From an uncultured Alistipes sp. (GTDB lineage: Bacteria > Bacteroidota > Bacteroidia > Bacteroidales > Rikenellaceae), in contig CAJUMU010000004.1 of the NCBI GenBank assembly GCA_910587675.1, positions 1 to 64,000 of the forward strand: a stretch of 64,000 nt of DNA, in the 5' to 3' direction. Numbering within the stretch: the stretch's first letter is position 1; each line of letters begins with the position of its first letter. Below, piece by piece: positions 41,586 to 51,263 of the stretch. A model generated the notes under the pieces. The model had not been told where the DNA came from. It worked only from the letters and a program-made list of their open reading frames with translations, and made no database searches. Both the position numbers and the translations under genes were made by a program.

Positions 41586-43238
41586 TCAGAAAGTGATCTT
41601 CGCGCCCAGCACACCTTGCGGCGTGTCGTAATAGTAGTACGCCCACTCATACACCTTGCTGCCCGTCAGGTTTCGCCCCTCGGCGAATACTGCCCAGCGA
41701 TCCGACACGCGCCACTCGACACTGACGCCCAAACGGAATGTCGAAGGAGTGCGCACGACCTCGAAATCGCCCGTCGGCGTCATGCTCATCCACTTGATAC
41801 GGTTATTGTAATCCAGCGACACGCCTGCCGTAACCTTGCGTCCCAGATAACGCAGTTTCAACGCGCCCTGCGCGCTCGGACGGCTGCTGTAATAGGATTT
41901 GTAATTCTCCCACGCATAGACTCCCGCATAGAGTTCGGCTTCGAACTGCCCCACGGGACGGAACTTGATGCTGCCGTCGATACGCAGGCTGTGCTGGTAG
42001 GCGGGAGCGAAAAAGTAATCGGCATAATCGCGGCAATACCAGTAATAGTGGTCGTCGGCGAACGTCACTTCGGCCGAAATATTATACGAGAAACGTCCCC
42101 GCGCCAAGCGACCGCTTATGCCCGCGCGACCGTTATAATAGGACTCGTTGGGCAACGACGCCGCGCCGAGCAGATCTCCGTCCGCCAACAGCATATAGGG
42201 GTTCTCGTACATAAGTGAACCGTAATCGTGCCGGCGCAGACCGCCGTCCACCTCGACATAGGGAACGAATCCCTCCGACGTGTTTTTCCACGTCATGCGC
42301 ATATAGGGGAACACGTAATGGGGACTGTCCGTCGAGAGCTCCACGCGATCGTGATAATAGTCCGCTCCGATCAAAAACTCCAGCCTGCGGCCGCTGATGC
42401 CGTAACGCAATCCCGCCATCAGGGTGTTGTCCTCGTAGTCGGCCAACGCTTTCGCGCCGAACACGCCCGTATATCCCGCATGCACCTTCAATATATGTCG
42501 TCCGCCGAGCATCTTGCCCACCGCCAAACGCGCCGAAAGGCTCGACTGGCGACGTTTCTCGCCATCCTCGGGAGCATAGCTGTCGCCGAACATGTCGCCG
42601 CCGACCTCGATATTGAAGTTCCAACGGCTCAAGTCGGTGAAGTCGTCGCCGATGCGGATCTTACCCGCCACGTTGCCGAAACGTATGCGGTCGCCCGTGG
42701 TGGGATAGCGGTGACGCAGCTGTCGGTCGCCGTAAACGTCGAACTCCAAGATATGCCGTCCCAAGATCAACCCCGCGCGGCCGCCCAGACGGTTGCTCAT
42801 CTCAGTGGTGTGCGACGTCACCTTCTCGCCCGCGAAATTCTTGCGGTTGCGGTAGTCGCCCCAATGGTTGGCATAGGCCATAGCGTATCCGCGATCCTTG
42901 TTGTAGGTCGACACATAGATGTCGCCCTCGCTCGTGAGCGGCGCGCCGAAAGCGCCCTTGGCATAGAACGGACGCGAACGGTTATAGTCCCAATAGGTTA
43001 TGGTGGCGGGCTTGAAATTCTCGGTGAGCAACGACGTCTGATACGAACGCGGCGTGATCGTATAGTCGATATCGGGCTGCATGGTGACCGTATCGGTCAT
43101 ATCGGGCACCAACGAGAGTTTCTGCGCCGTGCCGACGCTCGGGGTGTAATCCTTCGACACCTCGACCTGCTTGGCCACCTGCGCCGATACGGCGGCAGGC
43201 AGGCAGAGCAACGTTATGATATATGTCAATCTCTTCAT
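41586..43238 (-). CDS. outer-membrane beta-barrel protein (TonB-receptor-like C-terminal barrel)
   Basis: The 550-aa product has a signal peptide (MKRLTYIITLLCLPAAVSAQ) and an N-terminal stretch EVSKDYTPSV...TDTVTMQPDIDYTITP seen in a Bacteroidota barrel family. The rest alternates polar and aromatic residues in long beta strands (YYWYCRDYADYFFAPAYQHS) and ends in the outer-membrane signature Phe (GVLGAKITF). There is no plug domain, so it is probably not a classic TonB transporter. It follows the TPR gene by 2 bp and must be co-expressed. Confidence 0.83.
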   Translation of the reverse strand: MKRLTYIITLLCLPAAVSAQVAKQVEVSKDYTPSVGTAQKLSLVPDMTDTVTMQPDIDYTITPRSYQTSLLTENFKPATITYWDYNRSRPFYAKGAFGAPLTSEGDIYVSTYNKDRGYAMAYANHWGDYRNRKNFAGEKVTSHTTEMSNRLGGRAGLILGRHILEFDVYGDRQLRHRYPTTGDRIRFGNVAGKIRIGDDFTDLSRWNFNIEVGGDMFGDSYAPEDGEKRRQSSLSARLAVGKMLGGRHILKVHAGYTGVFGAKALADYEDNTLMAGLRYGISGRRLEFLIGADYYHDRVELSTDSPHYVFPYMRMTWKNTSEGFVPYVEVDGGLRRHDYGSLMYENPYMLLADGDLLGAASLPNESYYNGRAGISGRLARGRFSYNISAEVTFADDHYYWYCRDYADYFFAPAYQHSLRIDGSIKFRPVGQFEAELYAGVYAWENYKSYYSSRPSAQGALKLRYLGRKVTAGVSLDYNNRIKWMSMTPTGDFEVVRTPSTFRLGVSVEWRVSDRWAVFAEGRNLTGSKVYEWAYYYYDTPQGVLGAKITF

Positions 43239-43240
43239 CG

Positions 43241-46228
43241 TCAATTCATTTTAGCAATCTTACTCTTAGCCTCCTCGACTATGCCGTCGTCCGCGGGCGA
43301 ATATCCGTCGGCCACGCTCTGGTAGGTGGCGCGCGCCTGAAATGCGTCGCCGCGACTCATGTATATGTCGCCCAACAGAATGAACGCCTTGGCGAGCCAG
43401 TAGTTTTGCGGCGTCTTGCTGTCGGAGAGTTCGTAAACCATCTTCTCGGCCTTGTCGTTGTTGCCTGCCTTGAACTCGGCCTCGATCAAACGATAGCGGG
43501 CCTCGGCGCCCTCGGCGCTCTTGACCTCGGCGCTCAAAAGGGTGTAGAGCTTCATGGCATCGGCCTCGCGTCCCTGACGCGTGAGCACGCCCGCCTTGGC
43601 GTACCGCGCCTTGCGACGCGCCACGTCGTTGACGTCGGTCATCTTCTCCACGTCGTCGGCCATAGCCGCTATACCCGCATCGTCGGCATACTTGAGCGTG
43701 GAGGCCACGTAACCCGATGCGGCGCTCGTCTTGGCCGCCGTGGCCGACGCCTCGTCGTAAAGCGCGCGATACGCCGACGCGGCCTGCTCGAAGCGCTCGG
43801 CCTTGTAGCACATCGACGAGAGACGGTCGAGTACGCGCTCCGAATATTGCGTATGTCCCTGCGCCGCCAACTCCGTGAGAGTATTCATGGCATCCTCGTC
43901 GCGTCCGTCGCGTATGTGGCAGTCGCTGAGGAAGAAGAGAGCATCGTTGCGGTAGTATCCGTTGGGATAGTGCGACAGATATGCCGTGAAGCTCGTGGCG
44001 GCCTCCGCGGTCTTGTTGTCGAGATAGAGTTTCTGCGCCGCGGCGTACGACATCGAATCGCGCGTCATTTGGCTCACGTTGCCCTCCATACCCAACTTCT
44101 GCGCATAGTCGAAATAGGCGTCGGCATCGCCCTGCGCCATATATATTTCGCGTATGCCCTGCATGGCGCTCTTCGACTGCGCCGAACGGGGAGCCGACTT
44201 GACCACCATGTCATAATATTTCAAGGCCTTGTTCTTATCGCCCAGATTCATGTAGGCCAGCCCCAGATCCGACAACGCCTGCGCATGATAGCTCGAATTG
44301 GGATACTGCGCTATGAAATCCTCCAATATCTTCACCCCGTCGGAGTAACGTTCGTCGGCGATGTAGGTGCGGCCCAACTCGTATGTGGCGGCATCGACAT
44401 AATCGCCGCGGTCGGCCTGCACGATACGGCGCAGGCTCTCGATCTTGCGATCAGTCTTATTCTGCACGCCGAGCGTCACGGCGCGGCGGTATTCGGCATA
44501 GTATTTCTCCGCCGTATCGATCGCGGCGGCATTGTCGTAACACTCTATCGCCTCGTCGAACTTGCGCGCCGAGTAATATGCGTCGCCGCGACGGTTGAAC
44601 GCGTCGGCGCGATAGGAGTCGCGACGCGGACGCAACGCGAGGAACTTGGCGAAAGCATCGGACGCGGCATCCATCTCGCCGTTGTTGAAGTGACAGTAAC
44701 CGATGTTGTACTGCGCCATGGCGTACTCCTCGCCGCCGCGGGGAGCGCGTCCCATGAAGCTGCGATAACGCTGCAAGGCGCGGCTGCTGTCGCCCTTGGC
44801 GTATGCTATCTCGCCCAGCCAGAACGACGCCAAAGCGTTGTACTTGGCGTTGAGACCCACGCCCAACGACTCGGCGAGCGAACTCTCCGCTTCGTCCAGC
44901 TCTCCTGCCGTATAGGCCTCCAAACCGTTGAAATAGGCTATCTTCTGCAACGCCTGCAAGGCGTCGTTATCGGGATTCGGCAGACTCTTGATGGCATCGT
45001 ACGCCTCGGCGTAGTTGTGCGAATTGTAGTAAGCGGCTATGAGCAGCGTGCGCGCCTCGGGCACGCGCGGCGACGAGGGGTAAAGCTCGATGTAACGGCT
45101 CAACACGTTGATAGCCTCGTTGAACACGCCTCCGCCGAGCTCGTACTGCAACTTGCCGTAATTGAACAAAGCGTCCTCGGCTATGTCGCGGTCGAATTGC
45201 GCGCTCGACGCCATGGCGAACGACCGCATGGCGTCGGCCTTGTCGCCCGAACGCAGATAGCAGTCGGCCAAATGGTACGACGCGTTCTGCGTAAGCATGT
45301 CGTCGGCGCCGCACGCCTGACGCAGATAATCGGCCGCCTCGGCGTAAAGCGACTGCCGATAGAGCGAATAACCCATGATGTAGTTCTCCACGCGCTTCAT
45401 CTCGCCGCCCGCGCTCTTGTACGCGTTCATGTATCGGGTAGCGGCGTCGTAATCCCCTATCTGGAACCACGATTCGGCCATCATGCGGCGTATCTGCGAA
45501 CCCTGCTCGGCCGTTGTGCGCTCGATCAGGGCGTCGCCCTTGTCGACCACGGCGCGGTAGTCGCCGCTCTTGAAATCGATCTGCAACAGATAATAGGGCA
45601 TCAGGTCGCGATAGAGCGGACTGCGGAGCAACGAGTTGAACCCGTTGCGGGCGCGCTCGTAATCGCCGTGTGCATACGCCATGTAGGATTTGTAATAGGT
45701 GGCATGGTCGGCATAGTCGCTGCCCGCCTTTATTCGGCCGAAATACCTCTCGGCCGAATCGAAATCGCCGCGCATGAAGGCCATGTAACCCATGCGCAGA
45801 TCGTACTTGTCCTTATTCTGCGGATCGAGAGCTTCGTAATGCACCTTGGCCAGCTCCTCCTCGGCGAGCGCGGTGTCGTCCTGCATGCAATAGTAGGCTC
45901 CCAACGCGAACTGTACGTCGTTGGCGTACGACGATCCGTGATACTCGGCCAGAAAACGTTTCAGACGGCCTTCGACATCCCTCATCTTCAACTCGGCGTC
46001 GCACAATGCCAAATAGTAATCGATACGCTCGATACGCAAGCGATCGGTCACGGGCGACAAGCCGTCGCGAATGTTCTTGAGTTCGGTACGCGCCTCGACC
46101 CAATGGCCGAAGTCGTACAGCGAAATGCCGCGTTCGATACCCTCGTCGACGGAGGGGGTCTGCGCCCGCAGCGGCAACGTTCCGCCCGCGAGCAGCAACA
46201 GAGCCAATATCAGTACTTTCCTCTGCAT
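43241..46228 (-). CDS. large exported TPR-repeat protein
   Basis: The 995-aa product (start 46228, MQRKVLILALLLLAGG, signal peptide) consists almost wholly of TPR-like helical hairpins: ISLYDFGHWVEARTELKNI, YKSYMAYAHGDYERARNGF, ALSDLGLAYMNLGDKNKALK, with about 25 units. It is likely a periplasmic scaffold at the outer membrane. Translational neighbour of the barrel gene (2 bp), forming a two-component TPR plus barrel unit conserved-looking for Bacteroidota; function unassigned. A minus-strand TATCTTTG at 46255-46262 probably promotes it. Confidence 0.85.
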   Translation of the reverse strand: MQRKVLILALLLLAGGTLPLRAQTPSVDEGIERGISLYDFGHWVEARTELKNIRDGLSPVTDRLRIERIDYYLALCDAELKMRDVEGRLKRFLAEYHGSSYANDVQFALGAYYCMQDDTALAEEELAKVHYEALDPQNKDKYDLRMGYMAFMRGDFDSAERYFGRIKAGSDYADHATYYKSYMAYAHGDYERARNGFNSLLRSPLYRDLMPYYLLQIDFKSGDYRAVVDKGDALIERTTAEQGSQIRRMMAESWFQIGDYDAATRYMNAYKSAGGEMKRVENYIMGYSLYRQSLYAEAADYLRQACGADDMLTQNASYHLADCYLRSGDKADAMRSFAMASSAQFDRDIAEDALFNYGKLQYELGGGVFNEAINVLSRYIELYPSSPRVPEARTLLIAAYYNSHNYAEAYDAIKSLPNPDNDALQALQKIAYFNGLEAYTAGELDEAESSLAESLGVGLNAKYNALASFWLGEIAYAKGDSSRALQRYRSFMGRAPRGGEEYAMAQYNIGYCHFNNGEMDAASDAFAKFLALRPRRDSYRADAFNRRGDAYYSARKFDEAIECYDNAAAIDTAEKYYAEYRRAVTLGVQNKTDRKIESLRRIVQADRGDYVDAATYELGRTYIADERYSDGVKILEDFIAQYPNSSYHAQALSDLGLAYMNLGDKNKALKYYDMVVKSAPRSAQSKSAMQGIREIYMAQGDADAYFDYAQKLGMEGNVSQMTRDSMSYAAAQKLYLDNKTAEAATSFTAYLSHYPNGYYRNDALFFLSDCHIRDGRDEDAMNTLTELAAQGHTQYSERVLDRLSSMCYKAERFEQAASAYRALYDEASATAAKTSAASGYVASTLKYADDAGIAAMADDVEKMTDVNDVARRKARYAKAGVLTRQGREADAMKLYTLLSAEVKSAEGAEARYRLIEAEFKAGNNDKAEKMVYELSDSKTPQNYWLAKAFILLGDIYMSRGDAFQARATYQSVADGYSPADDGIVEEAKSKIAKMN

Positions 46229-46254
46229 AAGTCTCGATTCAATTATATCAACTA

Positions 46255-46262
46255 CAAAGATA
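46255..46262 (-). promoter_or_regulatory. -7 box for the TPR-barrel operon
   Basis: TATCTTTG on the minus strand 27 bp upstream of the TPR gene start. Confidence 0.5.
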
Positions 46263-46453
46263 GTCATTTCGGCGCAAATAACGCAACGCGTGAACCTAAA
46301 AGTCGATAAAACGACCGTATAATTTACGCGCGGCGAGCCCCGGCGGTCGCGAACGCGCCGCGAGGGGAACGATTATTGCCACCGCTTGGCTGAATGCGCG
46401 GACGTGCGCCCCGCCGCCCGCGAACCTAAAACCAACATAACACTTTCAACATC

Positions 46454-46867
46454 ATGAACGACAACAAACAATCAGTTACCGTCGAACTCATCGACGAGGG
46501 CAAATTTCAGGTCAAAGGTGGCTCGGCCGACGATCTCAACCCCAAGGCGCTCATTCTGTGCGGCGCGGCCAAGTGCGCCGGTTTCACCGTAATGAGCCTG
46601 CTCAAAAAGGAGAAGATCACACCCAAGACGCTGGAAATCACGGTCGAAGGAATACTCGACACGCCCACTCTCCAGCCCGGCAGCCACTTCCGCAGCTTCA
46701 ACGTCATCTACAACTTGGAGTGCGACACCATCGAGGAACAGAGTATCGTCGGCCGCGCCGTCACGCAGGCGCAGGAGAAGTATTGCGGCACCGTCGACAT
46801 GCTGCGCAAGATAGCTCCCGTCGCTCACGAGATATCGATCGTCAGCACCGAAACGATGAAGGTCTGA
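46454..46867 (+). CDS. OsmC-family protein
   Basis: The 137-aa protein fits the OsmC/Ohr fold: two conserved Cys (CGAAKCAGFTVMSLLKK, and KYCGTVDMLRK) form the peroxidatic pair. It likely reduces organic hydroperoxides with a thiol donor, or serves as a redox-linked relative. The N-terminal strand VTVELIDEGKFQVKGG is typical. Monocistronic, cytosolic, with a terminator after it. Confidence 0.85.
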   Translation: MNDNKQSVTVELIDEGKFQVKGGSADDLNPKALILCGAAKCAGFTVMSLLKKEKITPKTLEITVEGILDTPTLQPGSHFRSFNVIYNLECDTIEEQSIVGRAVTQAQEKYCGTVDMLRKIAPVAHEISIVSTETMKV

Positions 46868-46887
46868 TACTGCCTGCCGAATAGAGT

Positions 46888-46930
46888 TTTTCCGATTTAC
46901 GACAAGGTTCGTCGCCTCGATCGTAAATCG
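46888..46930 (+). terminator. terminator of the OsmC gene
   Basis: TTTCCGATTTACGA pairs with TCGTAAATCGGAAA across a 20-nt loop, followed by TCTGTTTTC. Confidence 0.75.
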
Positions 46931-46983
46931 GAAATCTGTTTTCCGCGCCCCTCGTCGGGCGGCAGCTCGCGGCGCGCACGCCG

Positions 46984-48237
46984 TCACTCGGCAGCCGTTA
47001 TCCTCTCGTACGCCGACACGGCCACCGCATAGTTGTAGCGCGCGGTGATGGCGTTGGTGTATATTTGCAGCCAGCTTATCTGCGCCTGCAACACGTCGAG
47101 CACCGTGGCCTGCCCCTCCTTGTAGGAGTAGGTGCTGATCGAGAGGTTCTCGCCCGCAATCTTAAGGTTATACATCGACGACTGCACCTGCGAATAACTC
47201 GTGGCCAGCGCGCTCCATCCGTCGGCCTCCTCGCGGGCTATGCCGTCGTAAATCTGTCCCGTGGCGTTGATGCTCCGACGCACGTCGGCCGTCGCCGCCG
47301 CCACGGCGTAACGGCGTTCGCCCCAGTGGAATATGGGCACGCTCAACCCCACCGTCAGGGCGGCGTCCAAGTAGGTGCGCCCCGTCGCATTGGGCACGTA
47401 CGTCTGCCACGACCCTCCCACGCCGACGGTGAGCTGCGGATTGTAGGAGGCGCGCGTTCGCTCCACTCCGTAGCGGGCCGTACGCACCGCCGTCTCGGCC
47501 GAGAGCAGATCGGGGCGTCGGGCGGCGATCGCCGACAGAGGGACGCGCTCGGGCATCGCGATGGAGTCGACGATAGACTGCGACAGCGACACCCGCTCAT
47601 CGCCCGACACTCCTCGCAGGATATTGAACGCATGCACCGCCTCGTCGTAATTGCGGCGGACCGTAATCAGATCGAACCGCGCCTCGCTCAGGCGGGTCTC
47701 CACCTGCAACAGATCGCTCTTGGCGATATACCCCTCGTCGAAACGCCGCTCGACCACGCCGTAGAGCGATTCGATGATATTCACGTACTCCTCGACGGCG
47801 CGCAGGAACAACGCCTGCGCCGACACGCTCCAGTAGGCATAGTCGGCCATGTAACGCACTTCGAGCCGCGTGTACTCCTCGTCGAACAACGCCCCCTCGT
47901 AACCGCTCTCGGCCTGACGATAGGCCGCCCTGACGCCTCCGCCGCCATAGACGGTCTGCACGAGCTGCGGCTGCATCGAGAAACTCCACAACTCGTTGTC
48001 GCCTATATGGTGAAAGGTCTTGGCGAAGGATCCCGAAGCCGAAACGCGGGGCAGAAAGGAGGTATACTCCCGCCGCATGATCTCATAGTTTCGGTCCACC
48101 TCGACCGCCGCGTTCTTCACCCGCCAGTCGTACCCCGCCACGCTGTCGCGATAGGCTGTAAGGGTGATCTGCGCCTCGGCCGCCGAAACGCCGAGCGACA
48201 GCGCCGATAGTAACAACACGATACGCCGCATAATCAT
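46984..48237 (-). CDS. TolC-family outer-membrane efflux protein
   Basis: The 417-aa product has a signal peptide (IVLLLSALSLGVSAAEA) and the TolC pattern of two OEP repeats with long amphipathic helices (SAQALFLRAVEEYVNIIESL, WSALATSYSQVQSSMYNLKI) and the conserved ARRPDLLSAE turn. It forms the outer channel of the adjacent tripartite pump. Its start overlaps the RND stop (ATGA); 48231 is an alternative start. Confidence 0.92.
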   Translation of the reverse strand: MIMRRIVLLLSALSLGVSAAEAQITLTAYRDSVAGYDWRVKNAAVEVDRNYEIMRREYTSFLPRVSASGSFAKTFHHIGDNELWSFSMQPQLVQTVYGGGGVRAAYRQAESGYEGALFDEEYTRLEVRYMADYAYWSVSAQALFLRAVEEYVNIIESLYGVVERRFDEGYIAKSDLLQVETRLSEARFDLITVRRNYDEAVHAFNILRGVSGDERVSLSQSIVDSIAMPERVPLSAIAARRPDLLSAETAVRTARYGVERTRASYNPQLTVGVGGSWQTYVPNATGRTYLDAALTVGLSVPIFHWGERRYAVAAATADVRRSINATGQIYDGIAREEADGWSALATSYSQVQSSMYNLKIAGENLSISTYSYKEGQATVLDVLQAQISWLQIYTNAITARYNYAVAVSAYERITAAE

Positions 48238-51200
48238 TTCGCTTTTTTAATATTGTAAAATATCGCGTACACCACGGGCAACACCACCATCGTGAGTATG
48301 GTGGCGACCAGCAATCCGCCCATTATCGTCGAGGCCATGCTTGCGAACAGCGAATCGAACAGCAACGGGATGAGCGCCAAGATGGTGGTGACCGAAGCCA
48401 CGCACACGGGCACCAGACGGCTGCGCGCCGCGCGCACCACGGCTTCGTAAGGATCGACGCCCTCGGCGCGCAGATCGTTGATCGACGAGACGAGGATCAC
48501 GGCGTTCTTCACGTTCATGCCCACCAGTCCGAGCAGACCCAGCAGCGAGAAGAAATCGAAGCGGTTACCCGTGGCGAGCAGTCCCAACACCACGCCGATG
48601 AATATCAAGGGAGTCATGAGCAGTATGACTACCGGATCGCGATAATTGCCGAAGAGCAGCAGCAACACGATGAATATGAGCACCAACGCCAGAGGCATGT
48701 TCTTGCCCAAAGCAGCGTTCGACTCGGCCTGCGACTCCTGCTCGCCGAAGACGCGCATCGAATATCCTTCGGGAACCTCTACCTCGCTCCTCACCTCGGC
48801 CAGCAAACGGTCGAACAGCATCTTGGCGTTCACTCCCGCCGCGGGGTCGCACTGCGCCTTCATGACGCGCTGACGGTTGTAACGTTTGATTACCCCGCCC
48901 GAATAGCCGAAATCGAAACGGTTGCTCGCCTGCTCGATGGAGTAGACGTTTCCGCTCTGCGAGAACACGGGCATCGATTGCAGATTGGAGAGGTTGTAAG
49001 CCTCGATATCCTCGTCCTTGAACAGTATGGGCAGAAGCTCGTCGCCGCGGCGGAATTCACCCATCGGATAGCCTTGCGTGGCGAGGGTGATCCACTGCGC
49101 CATGCGGCTGCGGCTCACGCCTATGCGCTGGCCCCTGATCTGCGAGTATACGGGCAGCCACGTCGGGATGCGGTTGCCCCAGCTGTTGCGGATGTTCACC
49201 GCCTCGGGGGTACGCCACATTATCTCCTCAGCCTGCGAGGCGAGACGCAGCAGAGTGTCTGCATCGGGACCGACGAAACCGATCTCGATGGTGGCGTCGG
49301 GCACGGGCGAGAGCTTGAACAGCGACGAGCGCAACCACACGTCGGGGCACGACTCGGCGACGAAAGCGTCGAAACGCTCCTTGACAGGGCGCGTCGAGCG
49401 TTTGTCGTCCACCTCGATCAACACATTACCGTAATTGGGACGCATCGAGACGCTGCCGCTCGCCAGATAGTAGCGCAACGGAGTCGATCCCGCCGTGGTA
49501 GAGACATGCACCACCTCGGGTTGTTCGCGCAGCCAATCGGACATCATGGCCAGATTGCGTTGCGTGGCGTCTATGTCATACCCCTCGGGCAATATGACAT
49601 CGGCCCGAAAATAGGGCTTGTCCAGCTGCGGGAAAAAGTTCTGCGGCATCAAGCCCATGACGAACACCGACGCGACAAGCAACGCCACGGCGCCCAGCAC
49701 CACGGCACGACGTCGGCGGAGCATGGTCTCCAGCAACCTGTCGAACCATGCGAGACGGCTCGCGCCCGCATCGCCTTTGTCGTTGCGCAACATGAACATT
49801 CCGAAGACGGGCACCTGCGTGAGGGCCAGCACCCAGCTGAGCAGCAACGACAAGGCTATGACCACGAAAAGCGGCTTGACGATCTCGGCCACCGACGAAG
49901 GGGCCAGATAGAGAGGCAGGAACGAGAAGATGGCTATCAGCGTCGCGCCGAGAAGGCCCCACTTCGGCCCCTCTGCGCCGCTCGTCAACGCCTTGCCGAG
50001 CGGCGTACCGCCCGCCGCCGATTTGCGGGCATTGTCCGTCACGACTATGGCGTTATCGACCAACATGCCCATCGCGATGATGAAACCCGCCAGCGAGGTG
50101 CGGTTGATGCCCTCGCCGACCATATACATGAACAGCATGGTGCCGCCTATGGTGAACAAAAGCGACGATCCGATAAGCGAACCGCTCCGCATGCCCATCG
50201 CCGCCATAATGACCGCTATGACGATCAACACCGACTCCAACAGATTGAGCAGGAACGAGAAATTGGCCTTGCGCGCGATGATATCTTCGGGATAGAGCGT
50301 CACGATATCCATGCCCACGGGCATCTCGCCCTCGATCTGCGACAGCGAGCGCCTCACCTTTCGGCCCAACGCGACCACGTCGGCGTCCGCCTCCGACGAA
50401 ACGCCTATGCCAACGGCGCGACGGCCGTCGACGTGCATCACCACCGACGGCGGCTCGCGATACCCCTCCTCGATACGCGCAACGTCGCCCAAACGGTACT
50501 GCTTGCCGTCGGCCGCTATGAGCAACTGGTCGGCTATGTCGTCGATCGTGTTGTAGACACCCGTTTCGAGGATTCGCACCTGTATCTCGCCCGCCGTGAT
50601 CTCGCCGCTGTTCACCACGCTGTTCTGCTGCGAGATCATCGACACTATCGCCTCGGGCGCAATGGCCAGATTGGCGAGGGTCGAGCGGGTTATATAGAGG
50701 TTTATGACGGGCGTCTGCTCGGCGAACACCGCCACCTTCTGCACTCCGTCGATTGTCACCACGGCGGTCTTTATGCGTTGCGCGACGTCGCGGATCTCGC
50801 TCCACGAGAAGCCCTCGTCGGCCGCCAGACCGTAATAGAGTCCGTAGACATCGCTGAAATCGTCGTTCACGCGTATCGCGCCCGCCCCCGTCGGGAGCTG
50901 CGGCCCGATATTCATCACCTTGCGGCGCAGCTCGTCCCACAATTGGGGTATCTCCCGCGCGCGGGTGCCCGGGTCGAGCTCCACCATTATCTTCGAGAAT
51001 CCGTAATAGGACTCCGACGTGATCTTATGCACGCCGCGCATCGACTGCAACTCACGCGAAACGGGCTCCGTAATGAGCCGCTCCACCTCCTCGGGCGTGG
51101 CTCCCGCATAGTCGCAAGTCACCACCGCGCTCTTGAGCACGAAGGTGGAGTCCTCCTTCTTGCCCATAGCCGAGAACGCCCATATACCGCCCGCCACGAA

Positions 51201-51260
51201 GAGAGCCAGCACGAACCACACGATGCTGCGGTTACGAATCGAATATTCGGAAATCGACAT
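48234..51260 (-). CDS. RND-family inner-membrane efflux transporter (HAE1-like)
   Basis: The 1008-aa protein has two halves of six helices each with large periplasmic loops. N-terminal VWFVLALFVAGGIWAFSAMG is helix 1; MLVDNAIVVTDNARK carries the proton-relay Asp pair of helix 4; the second half has LLGLVGMNVKNAVILV. DAGATPEEVE and RELQSMRGV are pore/porter motifs. It exports drugs, detergents or bile salts with proton influx. It sits between the membrane-fusion and TolC genes in one operon. Confidence 0.95.
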   Translation of the reverse strand: MSISEYSIRNRSIVWFVLALFVAGGIWAFSAMGKKEDSTFVLKSAVVTCDYAGATPEEVERLITEPVSRELQSMRGVHKITSESYYGFSKIMVELDPGTRAREIPQLWDELRRKVMNIGPQLPTGAGAIRVNDDFSDVYGLYYGLAADEGFSWSEIRDVAQRIKTAVVTIDGVQKVAVFAEQTPVINLYITRSTLANLAIAPEAIVSMISQQNSVVNSGEITAGEIQVRILETGVYNTIDDIADQLLIAADGKQYRLGDVARIEEGYREPPSVVMHVDGRRAVGIGVSSEADADVVALGRKVRRSLSQIEGEMPVGMDIVTLYPEDIIARKANFSFLLNLLESVLIVIAVIMAAMGMRSGSLIGSSLLFTIGGTMLFMYMVGEGINRTSLAGFIIAMGMLVDNAIVVTDNARKSAAGGTPLGKALTSGAEGPKWGLLGATLIAIFSFLPLYLAPSSVAEIVKPLFVVIALSLLLSWVLALTQVPVFGMFMLRNDKGDAGASRLAWFDRLLETMLRRRRAVVLGAVALLVASVFVMGLMPQNFFPQLDKPYFRADVILPEGYDIDATQRNLAMMSDWLREQPEVVHVSTTAGSTPLRYYLASGSVSMRPNYGNVLIEVDDKRSTRPVKERFDAFVAESCPDVWLRSSLFKLSPVPDATIEIGFVGPDADTLLRLASQAEEIMWRTPEAVNIRNSWGNRIPTWLPVYSQIRGQRIGVSRSRMAQWITLATQGYPMGEFRRGDELLPILFKDEDIEAYNLSNLQSMPVFSQSGNVYSIEQASNRFDFGYSGGVIKRYNRQRVMKAQCDPAAGVNAKMLFDRLLAEVRSEVEVPEGYSMRVFGEQESQAESNAALGKNMPLALVLIFIVLLLLFGNYRDPVVILLMTPLIFIGVVLGLLATGNRFDFFSLLGLLGLVGMNVKNAVILVSSINDLRAEGVDPYEAVVRAARSRLVPVCVASVTTILALIPLLFDSLFASMASTIMGGLLVATILTMVVLPVVYAIFYNIKKAK

Positions 51261-51263
51261 CGC

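Noticed and set aside
43223..46309. 1028-codon + frame antisense to the TPR gene
   Set aside because: High-GC codon usage leaves the opposite strand open. The minus-strand product has signal peptide and TPR periodicity; the + product has none.
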